Shown here: positions 26,297 to 35,197 of the stretch, in pieces
Layout: every line of letters begins with the position of its first letter
Numbering within the stretch: position 1 is the first letter of the stretch
Assembly: GCF_042678945.1 (NCBI RefSeq)
Contig: NZ_JBHTLM010000012.1
Location: forward strand, 91,065-155,064
From: Fontibacillus puldeungensis
GTDB lineage: Bacteria; Bacillota; Bacilli; Paenibacillales; Paenibacillaceae
Length of the DNA stretch: 64,000 nt
Reading direction: 5' to 3'
Notes under the pieces: model-generated
What the model saw: the letters and a program-made list of their open reading frames with translations, nothing else
The model's database searches: none
Told to the model about the DNA's origin: nothing
Position numbers and translations under genes: made by a program

Positions 26297-26881
26297 TTAT
26301 AGCGATTTATACTTTTCTTCCACTTGAGCCAGCATGTTTTTCCGGTCGGCATCGGATGCAACGGTTGTTACCCCGCCAAACAGGAAATGCTCGATGACCT
26401 CGATCCCGCAGAACTCAAAGATCCCGCCGTCAGAAGTTTGTTTCAGCGAAGCGTTCATCCCAATGGATTCGTAAACATCGCCCGGCGTGCCGTAAGTATT
26501 GATGAGAATCCCCTTTTTACCGCTGAACAGCTTGTCGATCCCGCCTTCGGCATTGTATTGATATGCAAATCCATAGGAGAATGTACGATCAACATAACCT
26601 TTGAGAATCGCCGGCAGCCCCGTCCACCAAATCGGGTAAATGAACGTAATTACATCCGCGTTTTTTAAATACTCCTGTTCGGTTTTGATATCAGCAGGCA
26701 CATTTCCCTCCCGCATTTGAGCTGTATCTTCGGCGGATAATACAGGGTTAAAGCCCAGTTTGTACAAGTCACGCACATGGACCTCATGCCCACTTTCTTT
26801 CAAGCCCCGAACAGCGGCATCCAAAATGGCATGGTTAAAACTGCCTTCATGTGGATGAGCGTAAACGATCAAATGGTTCAT
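26297..26881 (-). CDS. NAD(P)H-dependent flavodoxin-fold oxidoreductase (KefF/MdaB-like)
   Basis: 194 residues of the NQO1/KefF flavodoxin-like family. Visible features are the N-terminal strand and FMN-binding region LIVYAHPHEGSFNHAIL, the FIYPIWWTGLPAILKGYVDR motif and ILINTYGTPGDVYE. Such enzymes reduce quinones or electrophiles with NAD(P)H and protect against redox stress. ATG 26881 follows GGGAGG. The Rrf2 regulator gene lies upstream on the same strand and its terminator plus two inverted repeats fill the gap, so this gene probably has its own regulated promoter. Confidence 0.9.
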   Translation of the reverse strand: MNHLIVYAHPHEGSFNHAILDAAVRGLKESGHEVHVRDLYKLGFNPVLSAEDTAQMREGNVPADIKTEQEYLKNADVITFIYPIWWTGLPAILKGYVDRTFSYGFAYQYNAEGGIDKLFSGKKGILINTYGTPGDVYESIGMNASLKQTSDGGIFEFCGIEVIEHFLFGGVTTVASDADRKNMLAQVEEKYKSL

Positions 26882-26944
26882 TTCTTTTCCTCCCAGAATG
26901 CAATTTAGATGTAATTATGCACTAGATAACATCGATTTAATCAG

Positions 26945-26967
26945 TTAGTAATCATGGCGGTTACTAA
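26945..26967. promoter_or_regulatory. Inverted repeat TTAGTAA-N9-TTACTAA upstream of the oxidoreductase
   Basis: Perfect 7-base arms, 63 bases upstream of the oxidoreductase start. A likely operator for the adjacent Rrf2 regulator or another dimeric repressor. Confidence 0.5.
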
Positions 26968-26974
26968 ATGATCT

Positions 26975-26999
26975 AAAAAAAATAAGAAGCGCTTCTTAT
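26975..26999 (-). terminator. Terminator of the Rrf2-type regulator gene
   Basis: The 18-base palindrome ATAAGAAGCGCTTCTTAT is followed on the minus strand by a run of about eight U, 41 bases past the regulator stop. Confidence 0.8.
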
Positions 27000-27003
27000 G
27001 TAA

Positions 27004-27022
27004 TGTAACTATATCAGTTACA
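27004..27022. promoter_or_regulatory. Inverted repeat TGTAACT-N5-AGTTACA
   Basis: Perfect 7-base arms around ATATC, between the regulator stop and its terminator. The half-site differs from but resembles that at 26945. It could be a second operator or part of the 3' end. Confidence 0.45.
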
Positions 27023-27039
27023 TATGTTCCAGTCAACAC

Positions 27040-27465
27040 CTAAGCATTTTCAGAACATTGAATATTCTCGACCACTTGCGCTAAAGTAGTTTGGGCGAGC
27101 GTTTGCTCCATTTGCAGTTGTGCAGCTCTAAGCGGCGTGTTTAAAGCATTTTGTATATTTTTTCCTACCGGACACTTTAGGTTCGTGTTTTGATGAATCG
27201 TAAAGAGATCCTTTGACTCGGGCAGTTCCACTGCGTTATATACATCCAAAAAAGTAATTTCGGATACTGAACGCAGCAGCTTGATCCCTGTAATCCCCGG
27301 TCTGGACTCTATAAGCTTCGCCTTACTGAGCATGCTCATAATTTTGCGAATAACAGCAGGGTTCGTATTTACACTAGACGCTATAAATTCCGATGTAACC
27401 TTCCCTTCATTGATATGAATGAGTGAAAGAATATGAATCGCTACTGAGAAACGGCTGCTAATCAT
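27040..27465 (-). CDS. Rrf2-family transcriptional regulator
   Basis: 141 residues. An N-terminal winged helix (RFSVAIHILSLI, then SEFIASSVNTNPAVIRKIMSMLSKAKLI) is followed by the Rrf2 wing and dimerisation helix. A single Cys occurs in NLKCPVGKNIQ, rather than the three-Cys cluster of Fe-S Rrf2 proteins such as IscR. This resembles the YwnA-type subgroup, which senses redox state or electrophiles by cysteine. ATG 27465 follows TAAGGAGG. It probably represses the oxidoreductase next to it, through the inverted repeats in between. Confidence 0.88.
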   Translation of the reverse strand: MISSRFSVAIHILSLIHINEGKVTSEFIASSVNTNPAVIRKIMSMLSKAKLIESRPGITGIKLLRSVSEITFLDVYNAVELPESKDLFTIHQNTNLKCPVGKNIQNALNTPLRAAQLQMEQTLAQTTLAQVVENIQCSENA

Positions 27466-27569
27466 GACAGCACCTCCTTACTGTAACAACAATTATTGCA
27501 TATTGCAGCGGTAAAATCTATTCATGCTTGACGTTACAAATCGGCACTTAAACTCATTAATCAAGCTGA

Positions 27570-28676
27570 TCAAGCCTCACCTTTTCGGCCAAGAAGCATA
27601 GAAATGCTCAGCAATATCAACGGTATTCCCGCGCAAAGGAAAATCCCGCCATACCCTGTGTATTTTTCTATGTTTCCGATCATTGCATAATCTTTCGGGT
27701 ATATGGTCAATGAAAGCAGAGGGATTACGGGTAGATAGTAAACATATTTATTCCACTTCTTCGTAAGCTGGCTGACGCCAGCTGCGAAATAAAAGTAATA
27801 ATTGGCTACGGTCATAAATATTTTGATGGTCCATAGTACGATAAACAAAATTTCAAACCGTTCCAGAAAAGCTCCGGGAAATTCAATTTGTTGGGCAAAT
27901 GTAACTACAGGCCACTGTAAGTGGGCAACCTCCTCTACCGACAGACACGCTACAACCGCCGTCACCATAAGCAGATACAATCCCAAAGCGATCGCATACC
28001 CGATTCCTCCCGCCTTCCACGCCTTTTGCGGATTTTCCATGAAATTCGTCAGTATGAGCATCGACTCATATCCGAGCGTGGAGTATGGAATGACGAACAG
28101 TGATTTGATAACAGGACTCCACCCTTCATGAAATATGGGAAGCAGATTCTCAACATCGAAGCGGTTCACATTCATCAAAATAAGCAGCAAAAAAATGATA
28201 ATCGAAAATGGGAAAAATAGCTCAACAAACCGCACCATCACATGAAGTCCACCTGATATTAAGTAGCCGACGAGGAGCAAAAATGGCAGCATAATGATCA
28301 CTAATGGCGTTCTTTCAAGCGCAAGCACTTTGATAAATTCTCCCACCCATCTCGAAACAAGAGCGCAGACCAGAAAGCAATATGCGATAAAAATAACGTT
28401 AACAAGCATACCGATCCACTTACCAACAATACAGGTGGTGATTTCAAAAAAAGACTTTCCCGGGTAGCGTTGGCATAGCTTCACATTCACAAAAACAGCG
28501 CCCAGCCCTAAAATACTTGCCAGCATCAGTCCCTGCCACACATCAGGAGTCTGGGTCTTCTCGGCGATCGTTCTTGGTAAGCTTACGATACTCACGGCGT
28601 ACACCGTAGACGCTACGGTACAAGCCGTTTGGATAACAGATATTTTTTCATGTCTCATGGTTGGTATGTTAGGCAT
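27570..28676 (-). CDS. GerB-family germinant receptor permease subunit (operon 2)
   Basis: 368 residues, about ten membrane helices of the spore permease family. It opens with EKISVIQTACTVASTVYAVSIVSLP and includes DVWQGLMLASILGLGAVFVNVKLCQRYPGKSFFE. The ATG shares one base with the gerC stop (TAATG), indicating coupled translation. As in operon 1, this subunit probably determines which nutrient is sensed. The sequence differs clearly from the operon 1 subunit, so the two receptors probably have different ligands. Confidence 0.92.
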   Translation of the reverse strand: MPNIPTMRHEKISVIQTACTVASTVYAVSIVSLPRTIAEKTQTPDVWQGLMLASILGLGAVFVNVKLCQRYPGKSFFEITTCIVGKWIGMLVNVIFIAYCFLVCALVSRWVGEFIKVLALERTPLVIIMLPFLLLVGYLISGGLHVMVRFVELFFPFSIIIFLLLILMNVNRFDVENLLPIFHEGWSPVIKSLFVIPYSTLGYESMLILTNFMENPQKAWKAGGIGYAIALGLYLLMVTAVVACLSVEEVAHLQWPVVTFAQQIEFPGAFLERFEILFIVLWTIKIFMTVANYYFYFAAGVSQLTKKWNKYVYYLPVIPLLSLTIYPKDYAMIGNIEKYTGYGGIFLCAGIPLILLSISMLLGRKGEA

Positions 28677-29827
28677 TAAGAGCTCTCTCCTTTGGTGTAA
28701 GCGCCTGAACGTTTAATTTCTGCCTTCACCTGAACCTCGATAGGTACTTCACTAAAGGTATCTTGCCAATTTTTTTCGACACGATCCCAGTAATCAGGAT
28801 ATTTCACTTTCAGTTTAGCGCCGAACCCGAGCACATCCACCTTCATCTCCTTCTTTAGAATGTTCAGCGAATGGCGTGCCTTGCTTATAATTGCTTCTTG
28901 CGCAGCCTCTTTGGCACTTCGGATGAAGGGCTCCTTCAGAAGATCAGACGTTAGGTCCAGAGTCTCGCTTACTCTCAAATCTGTTTTTATTCGGACGAGA
29001 AACGAGAGCTCCTGCCCTTGCAGACGGGGAATAATTTTACTTTTCACCTTATCCACTTCAAAGACGAGCGTTTTTTCCGTTTCAGGTTCATTTGCTTTTA
29101 AAATGTTGCCCTTCGTCTTCCCAAGCATCCAGTTAATTCCGACAACATCGTCCTCTTCCAGCCAACCCGCGAACTTCTTTGTCTTTCCACGAATCACTGC
29201 CGCGCCTGATAAGATATTGCTGTCATTGATATCCAGCTTTGGAATCATAAAATCGACGTTTTGCGAGATATGCTTGGACAAATCCCCTAGCGTCGTTTTT
29301 CGTAGTATTTTTGAGTTTACCATACTGTTATCTGCCAAAGCCTCAAGACCGATTGAAGGCAGTTCCTGGTGTTTTCCTAATTTATCGAGGGCTTCCTTGG
29401 CCCTTCCTCTCACGATCATGATGACCGATTTTCGGCTCACTTTATAGGTACGCATATAGTGATCCAACAATTGGTTGATTTGGTTCTGCTTAATCGCCTC
29501 ATCGCTGATTAAGATTAATCGAATAAAATTGAATAAAGGAGCTCGAGCAACTTGCTTGGTTTGTTCTCTCGAAGTCATTTGTATGCTCTCTGGACTCGTC
29601 GTCGTTACGTTGACATACATGTTTCTTTTTGATTCACGGGCAACAAGATGCTGGTAAGTCAGACTGATCATATTGTTGTCCTTATCGATGGCTACGCCTA
29701 GAATGATACTTAGCTCATCGATTTCCTGACTATCCCAACACCCTGTGAGAAGGGCGCACGCGAGCCACACGGCAGTACATTTTTGCAGCAACATTATTCT
29801 GCTAAACCGAGAAACGGGATGTCCCAT
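28676..29827 (-). CDS. Ger(x)C-family germination lipoprotein (operon 2)
   Basis: 383 residues with a lipoprotein signal ending LACALLTGCWD, the GerC lipobox. The mature protein has EIDELSIILGVAIDKDN and the closing domain VDVLGFGAKLKVKYPDYWDRVEKNWQDTFSEVPIEV. ATG 29827 has AAAGGA inside the gerA 3' end, 9 bases upstream; an in-frame ATG at 29794 would still keep most of the signal peptide. It lies between gerA and gerB in the standard A-C-B order. Confidence 0.93.
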   Translation of the reverse strand: MGHPVSRFSRIMLLQKCTAVWLACALLTGCWDSQEIDELSIILGVAIDKDNNMISLTYQHLVARESKRNMYVNVTTTSPESIQMTSREQTKQVARAPLFNFIRLILISDEAIKQNQINQLLDHYMRTYKVSRKSVIMIVRGRAKEALDKLGKHQELPSIGLEALADNSMVNSKILRKTTLGDLSKHISQNVDFMIPKLDINDSNILSGAAVIRGKTKKFAGWLEEDDVVGINWMLGKTKGNILKANEPETEKTLVFEVDKVKSKIIPRLQGQELSFLVRIKTDLRVSETLDLTSDLLKEPFIRSAKEAAQEAIISKARHSLNILKKEMKVDVLGFGAKLKVKYPDYWDRVEKNWQDTFSEVPIEVQVKAEIKRSGAYTKGESS

Positions 29828-29831
29828 GCGC

Positions 29832-31310
29832 TTACTTCCTTTTCTTGTTCGATAATGTATCGTCCTTTGTATTTAACATTACTGGGCGTTTCCTTATTTT
29901 TTTCAGCGGAAGCCGCACTAAAGTATCTTGTTGATCTCTCAAACGGATAGGTGCCATAGGAGACATATAAGAAACGCCAAAGCTCTTGAGCTTAACCATA
30001 TGAGCGCCTAAAAAGATAAAAGCGAGAATTACACCATAAAGCCCATAGATAGCAGCGGCTATCATTATTGGGAATCGTAGAAGACGAATTCCTAAGCTGC
30101 CGCTATACTGCGGACTGGCAAACGATGAAATAGCCGTGAGTCCAACGATAATGATTAGAATTGCACTCACGATCGATGCTTGAACAGCGGCTTGTCCGAT
30201 AACAAGGCCGCCCACTATACCGATGACCTGACCAATCCCTTTAGGCAGACGTAAACTGGCCTCGCGGAGAATCTCTAGAGCGACCTCCATAATCAACGCC
30301 TCGACAAAGACCGGGAAAGGAACATCCTGTCTTGCGGCAACGATTGACATCACCAGCTCCGGTGGAATCAGTCCGGGATGGAAAGAGACCAGAGCCACAT
30401 ACAGCGAAGGGAGAAATGTTGCAATAAGCAAAGCAAATAGCCGAAGAATACGAAAAAATGTACCCAGTAGAAACCGTTCATAATAATCTTCAGGCGATTG
30501 GGCCAGCATCCAGAACGTCATAGGTGCAATAAGTACGAAGGGCGAGCCATCCAGTATAATCACGACTCTTCCCGACGTTAATCCATTTACGGCTTTATCC
30601 AATCGTTCGGTTGCCTGAAGCTGGGGAAAAGGGGACCACATATTCTCTTCCAGCCACTGCTCAATAATTCCGGTATCCGTGGCATCATCGATATCGATTG
30701 CTTCTATTCTTTGTTTAACCTCTTGTACCAGTTCTTCGTTCGCAATATCCGAGATATAAAGTACCGCTAATTTTCGCGAAGACCTTCTCCCAATATGATA
30801 TAAATCCATCTTAAAGCTCAGATCTTTGATATAACGTCTGACCATGGACAGATTGCTGTGCAAATCCTCAATAAAGCCCTCACGCGGCCCCCTCACTAGC
30901 GTTTCCGTACTAGGCTCCTCGACATTGCGCGAAGGAAAGCTGCCGGTCGAAGCGATGAGTATATCCTCGCTGCCTTTTATCAGCAAACAGGTATTCCCTG
31001 AAAGGATTTCCTTCACGCATGAAGCAAGGTCGCCTTGCTCATTGCGTCCGAACGTCAAAGAAGTCCGCTGCGCCAGCTCCTGCTCCACCTTCTCTGCGGA
31101 TAGCTTAGTGCTTCCCACATTAAGTCCGATTAAAATTAGCGTCTTGATAATTTGTTCGTTGATCACGGCTAAATCGGCAATACCCGAAAGATAAACGACG
31201 ACGACTTCCCCCCCCGATTCTCCCAAATGCAAGGGCTTAAAAACTGCGTCGGGAAGATGTTCAAGGGTCTTCTTCAGCTCAGCCAGGTTGTCTTTTGGCG
31301 ATCTTGCCAT
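29832..31310 (-). CDS. GerA-family germinant receptor subunit A (operon 2)
   Basis: 492 residues. The N-terminal cytoplasmic region includes the GerA motif LVRGPREGFIEDLHSNLSMVRRYI. The membrane half has PFPVFVEALIMEVALEILREASLRLPKGIGQVIGIVGGLVIGQAAVQA, nearly the wording of operon 1. The C-terminal tail is strongly basic (LPLKKIRKRP..KKRK). It is the first gene of operon 2, preceded by a sigma-G-like promoter at 31353-31381 and GAGGAGGG. Confidence 0.93.
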   Translation of the reverse strand: MARSPKDNLAELKKTLEHLPDAVFKPLHLGESGGEVVVVYLSGIADLAVINEQIIKTLILIGLNVGSTKLSAEKVEQELAQRTSLTFGRNEQGDLASCVKEILSGNTCLLIKGSEDILIASTGSFPSRNVEEPSTETLVRGPREGFIEDLHSNLSMVRRYIKDLSFKMDLYHIGRRSSRKLAVLYISDIANEELVQEVKQRIEAIDIDDATDTGIIEQWLEENMWSPFPQLQATERLDKAVNGLTSGRVVIILDGSPFVLIAPMTFWMLAQSPEDYYERFLLGTFFRILRLFALLIATFLPSLYVALVSFHPGLIPPELVMSIVAARQDVPFPVFVEALIMEVALEILREASLRLPKGIGQVIGIVGGLVIGQAAVQASIVSAILIIIVGLTAISSFASPQYSGSLGIRLLRFPIMIAAAIYGLYGVILAFIFLGAHMVKLKSFGVSYMSPMAPIRLRDQQDTLVRLPLKKIRKRPVMLNTKDDTLSNKKRK

Positions 31311-31352
31311 GATTCACCCTCCTCAAAAAGACGTGGACATTAGATATAGAGG

Positions 31353-31381
31353 TAATATGTGTTAATTCACTTAAAATATTC
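31353..31381 (-). promoter_or_regulatory. Sigma-G-like promoter for ger operon 2
   Basis: On the minus strand GAATA, exactly 17 bases, then CATATTA: a full match to the forespore sigma-G pattern. It ends 42 bases upstream of the gerA start. Assigned by eye. Confidence 0.65.
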
Positions 31382-31481
31382 TTCCAAGTTAGTCCTCGTA
31401 ATTACCTAATGATTACTAAACAGTCGCACTTGTAGACATACTACTATGGCACAAAACTACAACCTAAAAGGAGACCAGTTA

Positions 31482-31988
31482 ATGGGAATTTTAGACGGCA
31501 ATCCGAAGAATGAACCAATGCATTACGGGGAGATCTTTACGGTATGGGAAAGCTCTATGGCTGCAAAAGGCTTGGTGTCCTGCTACCAAGCATACATTTA
31601 CCACTCCGGCGATGGCGAGCTTAAGGAGATGTTGGGCGAGCTTATCGATCAGGCCAGACTTGAAATTAAGGAGCTTGACAAGCTGCTGACCGATAATGGC
31701 ATTGCCCCATCGCCTACGCTGCCGGAAAGACCGGAAGTTAAGCTGGAGGACATTCCGGTGGGAGCCAGATTTTCCGACCCGGAAATAGGCGCTAAAATCG
31801 CAATGGATACGATGGCCGGACTTGTTGGATGCAGTAAAGCGATGGCTCTCAGTATCCGGGAGGACATCGGAGCGCTGTTCGCCAAATATCATGTCACAAA
31901 AACGGCACTAGGCCTTAAAATTTTACGGATGAACAAGGAAAAAGGCTGGCTCATTCCGCCTCCGCTTCTGGTCAAAAAACCGGAATAA
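31482..31988 (+). CDS. DUF3231-family protein
   Basis: 168 residues from ATG 31482, with AAAGGAGA 8 bases upstream; the in-frame ATG at 31446 lacks a site. The sequence is helical and resembles one half of DUF3231 proteins (GEIFTVWESSMAAKGLVSCYQAYIYHSGDGELKEML, ELDKLLTDNGIAPSPTLPERP), which are ferritin-like four-helix bundles common in spore formers. Larger members have two such halves; this one is single. Its function is unknown. It begins ~170 bases upstream of, and divergent from, ger operon 2. Confidence 0.75.
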   Translation: MGILDGNPKNEPMHYGEIFTVWESSMAAKGLVSCYQAYIYHSGDGELKEMLGELIDQARLEIKELDKLLTDNGIAPSPTLPERPEVKLEDIPVGARFSDPEIGAKIAMDTMAGLVGCSKAMALSIREDIGALFAKYHVTKTALGLKILRMNKEKGWLIPPPLLVKKPE

Positions 31989-31992
31989 AACG

Positions 31993-32020
31993 AAAAGGAT
32001 CTCAGCAATGAGATCCTTTT
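31993..32020. terminator. Bidirectional terminator
   Basis: AAAAGGATCTCA and its perfect complement flank GCAA, between convergent DUF3231 and comB genes. Confidence 0.92.
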
Positions 32021-32024
32021 GTAT

Positions 32025-32717
32025 TTACACGGATACGCGTTCGATTACAGGAATTCTTTCATGTACACGAACCTTCATAACAAAATCTGAGGGCAACTCC
32101 TGAATACACCAATCAATATCTTCCCGCAAAAATTCCGGGTTGTTCGGATCATAAAACTTTTGCGCAGCTCTCGAAGCTTCGATCCTTTTCACAACATCGC
32201 CCGCTGAACCACAAGTATTGTTCAAAAGGCCAGCTATATACTCTGCGCATGCGAGATCATCGTCATCGGTCGGATGTGAAGCAATGATATGGATGGAAGG
32301 GTCGGAATTTTCCTTCATAATTCGGTTTTTAATATACTCCGCAGTTGTTTTAGCATTGCTAAACCCTGTCACCAAAATGTGCTTAGCATTTAAAGAGTGT
32401 AAGGCGGCCTTAACTCCGTTGGTCGTTTTCTGTATCAAACTTTTTCCCTGCAAATCGGCTTGCTGTATGTGTACCGGCGAGTTGTCAAGATCGAACCCTT
32501 TAATAGGCAAACCGTCAACTTCTCCCGCCAGCAAGTAGTCAACATAGGTTTCCTTCAAACGAAACGCTTCATCAACCGTACCCACCAGAATAATTTCATT
32601 GGCCCCATTGATAAATGCGTAATGCGCTACCGTGAACGCCCGAATCACATCAATGACTACATTCACGTCGGCATCCTCGAGCTGATGATCATTCCCTTGA
32701 ATAATCTGTATCTTCAA
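32025..32717 (-). CDS. comB: 2-phosphosulfolactate phosphatase (ComB family)
   Basis: 230 residues from TTG 32717, which has GGGGAGGAG 6 bases upstream. A longer frame to ATG 32804 would put that site inside the gene and would overlap the divergent MFS gene. Family features: NVVIDVIRAFTVAHYAFINGA, YLLAGEVDGLPIKGFDLDNSPV and LIQKTTNGVKAAL. ComB hydrolyses (R)-2-phospho-3-sulfolactate to 3-sulfolactate using Mg2+. In Bacillus the product accumulates in spores. Its partner ComA is encoded 1.5 kb away, with an MFS gene between. Confidence 0.87.
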   Translation of the reverse strand: MKIQIIQGNDHQLEDADVNVVIDVIRAFTVAHYAFINGANEIILVGTVDEAFRLKETYVDYLLAGEVDGLPIKGFDLDNSPVHIQQADLQGKSLIQKTTNGVKAALHSLNAKHILVTGFSNAKTTAEYIKNRIMKENSDPSIHIIASHPTDDDDLACAEYIAGLLNNTCGSAGDVVKRIEASRAAQKFYDPNNPEFLREDIDWCIQELPSDFVMKVRVHERIPVIERVSV

Positions 32718-32821
32718 TTTGTTCTCCTCCCCCTCTTTTATCATACCACTCCAATGAATACAGAAATGGGCTTTTACAAATAATGAACTTGCGGAAAATC
32801 CCAATTAAGGAGCTCATTCCT

Positions 32822-34123
32822 GTGGAAAACACCAAATCTAAATCGCGTAAACTGAATATCAGCTTCGAGAGCGATATCGATCCATCGGAAAAGAAAAAGA
32901 CGAAAGACGATAGCTCGAAGTCTGGGAAAGAATCTAAAGGCCGCATCTGGGAATTTATCGCGATTGCAACCATCCCGATTGTCCTCGTCTTTGGTAACTC
33001 GATGCTAGTACCGGTACTACCGATCATGCAGAGAGAGCTTGGAATCAGCAAATTTCAAAGCAGCTTGATCATATCTATTTTTTCGTTAGCCGCTGGCCTT
33101 TTCATTCCGATTATCGGTTACTTATCCGATCGCTTTGGCCGAAAAGTAATCATTATTCCAGCGTTGATTGTTTACGGAAGTGCTGGTGTACTGGCGGGAT
33201 TTGGTGCCGTTTGGGACTCCTACACGATCATAATTGTCGCGCGGGCTATACAGGGACTAGCCGCCGCTGGGACTGCCCCTATTGCTATGGCTTTGGTTGG
33301 TGATCTATACAAGGGTGGAACGGAAAGCCAGGCACTCGGGCTGATTGAAGCATCGAACGGAGTCGGTAAGGTGCTTAGCCCGATTATCGGGTCGCTGCTC
33401 GTATTCATTATCTGGTATGCCTCCTTTTTTGCATTTCCGGTGTTTTGCGCTCTTTCCTTGGTAGCCGTGATCTTTCTAATCAAGGAGCCTGAACATGGCA
33501 AGAAACAAAAACTTAAGGAATACGTCAAAAAAATCGGACAAGTGTTCCGCGAGAAGGGGCGCTGGCTGATTACTTCCTTTTTTGCAGGCTCGCTAGGTCT
33601 GTTTATATTGTTCGGTGTACTTTTCTATTTGTCCAATACGCTGGAGGAGAAGCCTTACAACATTGATGGTGTAATGAAAGGCTTTATATTGGCCATTCCG
33701 CTGCTTGGGATGGTTATAACCTCGTATACAACCGGAAGTTTGATTAAGAAAAACGGCGTTTTGATTCGTTGGCTTATCAATATCGGTTTAATCATGATGA
33801 CCGTTTCATTAGGTGCTACGATTTTCTTTTTCACAAATATTTATGTATTCATCGGGCTGTTGACGGTCAGCAGTATCGGAACCGGGCTGCTCCTCCCCTG
33901 CCTGAATACGATGATTACGGGCGCGGTTCAAAAAAGCGAACGCGGGATGATTACCTCGCTCTATAATAGCCTACGTTTTCTCGGGGTAGCGTTTGGCCCA
34001 CCGTTGTTTGGCTGGATGATGGACATCTCAGACCGGATCGTGTTTATTACGGTTTCCGGACTATCTCTACTGACGCTTTGCGCCGTATTCTTCCTTATTA
34101 AACCTCCTCCACAGATTGACTGA
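32822..34123 (+). CDS. MFS transporter, 12-14 helix efflux type
   Basis: 433 residues from GTG 32822, with AAGGAG 9 bases upstream; ATG 32783 would enclose that site. An unusually long charged N-terminal tail (KSKSRKLNISFESDIDPSEKKKTKDD) precedes the first helix. The MFS motif A GYLSDRFGRK follows helix 2 and GPPLFGWMMD is in the C-terminal half. The helices resemble drug-efflux MFS proteins. It lies between comB (divergent) and comA (107 bases downstream, same strand), so export or loading of sulfolactate is an alternative role to drug efflux. That is inference. Confidence 0.87.
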   Translation: MENTKSKSRKLNISFESDIDPSEKKKTKDDSSKSGKESKGRIWEFIAIATIPIVLVFGNSMLVPVLPIMQRELGISKFQSSLIISIFSLAAGLFIPIIGYLSDRFGRKVIIIPALIVYGSAGVLAGFGAVWDSYTIIIVARAIQGLAAAGTAPIAMALVGDLYKGGTESQALGLIEASNGVGKVLSPIIGSLLVFIIWYASFFAFPVFCALSLVAVIFLIKEPEHGKKQKLKEYVKKIGQVFREKGRWLITSFFAGSLGLFILFGVLFYLSNTLEEKPYNIDGVMKGFILAIPLLGMVITSYTTGSLIKKNGVLIRWLINIGLIMMTVSLGATIFFFTNIYVFIGLLTVSSIGTGLLLPCLNTMITGAVQKSERGMITSLYNSLRFLGVAFGPPLFGWMMDISDRIVFITVSGLSLLTLCAVFFLIKPPPQID

Positions 34124-34230
34124 TTCTATCCGTCTTCATGAATTCATGGGCACATGCCGGGAGCATGACGCATATGATGCCTATGTCATTGGATGGCGCG
34201 ATAAGTCAAAAAGAATCGAGGAGATCCCAA

Positions 34231-35100
34231 ATGAAAAGTTCACTACGTGCAGTTTGGCCGGAGGAGTTGTATGACCCGAGCGGACTTCGCCCTGAGCCTG
34301 AACTTCATAAGCATCATCGCCATGATCTTGAGAACAGCACGTGTTTTGGTCGTACGATGATTATCGATAGAGGACTAGGCAGACACTCTTTCATGGATTT
34401 GATGGAATTGGCCTCAGATTACGTAAATTGCGTGAAATTCGGCTTTGGTACCGCCCCTCTGTACAAGACAGAGCTGCTTCTGTATAAGATTCAGTTGGCA
34501 AAACAACATGGGATGATGGTAATGCCAGGCGGAACCTTGCTCGAAATCGCTGTACAGCAGGATGTCGTGCCGAGCTTCTTCGAAACGATTTCCAGCCTCG
34601 GCTTTAACGGCGTTGAGGTATCGGACGGTACGATTGAGCTTCCTAGAAAAAAACGTACCGAGCTGATCCAGGAAGGGCATAAGCACGGTCTTCGCGTCGT
34701 GACCGAATATGGTAAAAAGCTGTCCGGTTCTCTTATTGATGCGGCGCAGCTTGCAGAAACACTGGAGCAGGATCTTGAAGCCGGAGCAGAGCTGCTGACG
34801 GTCGAAGCCCGTGAATCAGGGGTTGGTGTAGGTATCTTTGACGAGAATGGCAATTGCCGGACGGATATTCTCGACAATATTATTGAATTTGTTTCGGATA
34901 CAAAACGGCTGATGTGGGAAGCACCGCAAAAGCATCAACAGGTGCTGCTTCTTCACAAATTCGGCCCGGATGTGCATCTTGGCAACATCCCTCCAGCCGA
35001 TGCGCTGGCGCTTGAATCCATGCGGCGCGGACTTCGCCAGGATACCTTCGAGTTAGGTGTAAAAGAGAAAGAATCGAAGGAATTTTGCTACATTATTTAA
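34231..35100 (+). CDS. comA: Phosphosulfolactate synthase (ComA family)
   Basis: 289 residues from ATG 34231, with GAGGAG 7 bases upstream. ComA adds sulfite to phosphoenolpyruvate to make (R)-2-phospho-3-sulfolactate, with Mg2+, in a TIM barrel. Family segments: TMIIDRGLGRHSFMDLMELASDYVNCVKFGFGT, VMPGGTLLEIAVQQ, GFNGVEVSDGTIELPRKKR and LMWEAPQKHQQVLLLHKFGPDVHLGNI. This matches Bacillus YitD, which works in sporulating cells to make spore 3-sulfolactate. No cofactor-M genes are nearby, so sulfolactate is the likely end product. Confidence 0.9.
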   Translation: MKSSLRAVWPEELYDPSGLRPEPELHKHHRHDLENSTCFGRTMIIDRGLGRHSFMDLMELASDYVNCVKFGFGTAPLYKTELLLYKIQLAKQHGMMVMPGGTLLEIAVQQDVVPSFFETISSLGFNGVEVSDGTIELPRKKRTELIQEGHKHGLRVVTEYGKKLSGSLIDAAQLAETLEQDLEAGAELLTVEARESGVGVGIFDENGNCRTDILDNIIEFVSDTKRLMWEAPQKHQQVLLLHKFGPDVHLGNIPPADALALESMRRGLRQDTFELGVKEKESKEFCYII

Positions 35101-35148
35101 AAATTAAGTGAAGCCGCTCTTGAAAAGGGATCAAGAGCTTGATGACAA

Positions 35149-35176
35149 AGCTGGGTACGCTTGTTGATACCCAGCT
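35149..35176 (+). terminator. Terminator after comA
   Basis: AGCTGGGTA and TACCCAGCT arms followed by AGATTTT. It lies 49 bases past the comA stop and before the convergent acetyltransferase. Confidence 0.65.
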
Positions 35177-35197
35177 AGATTTTGCAATAGGTACCAA

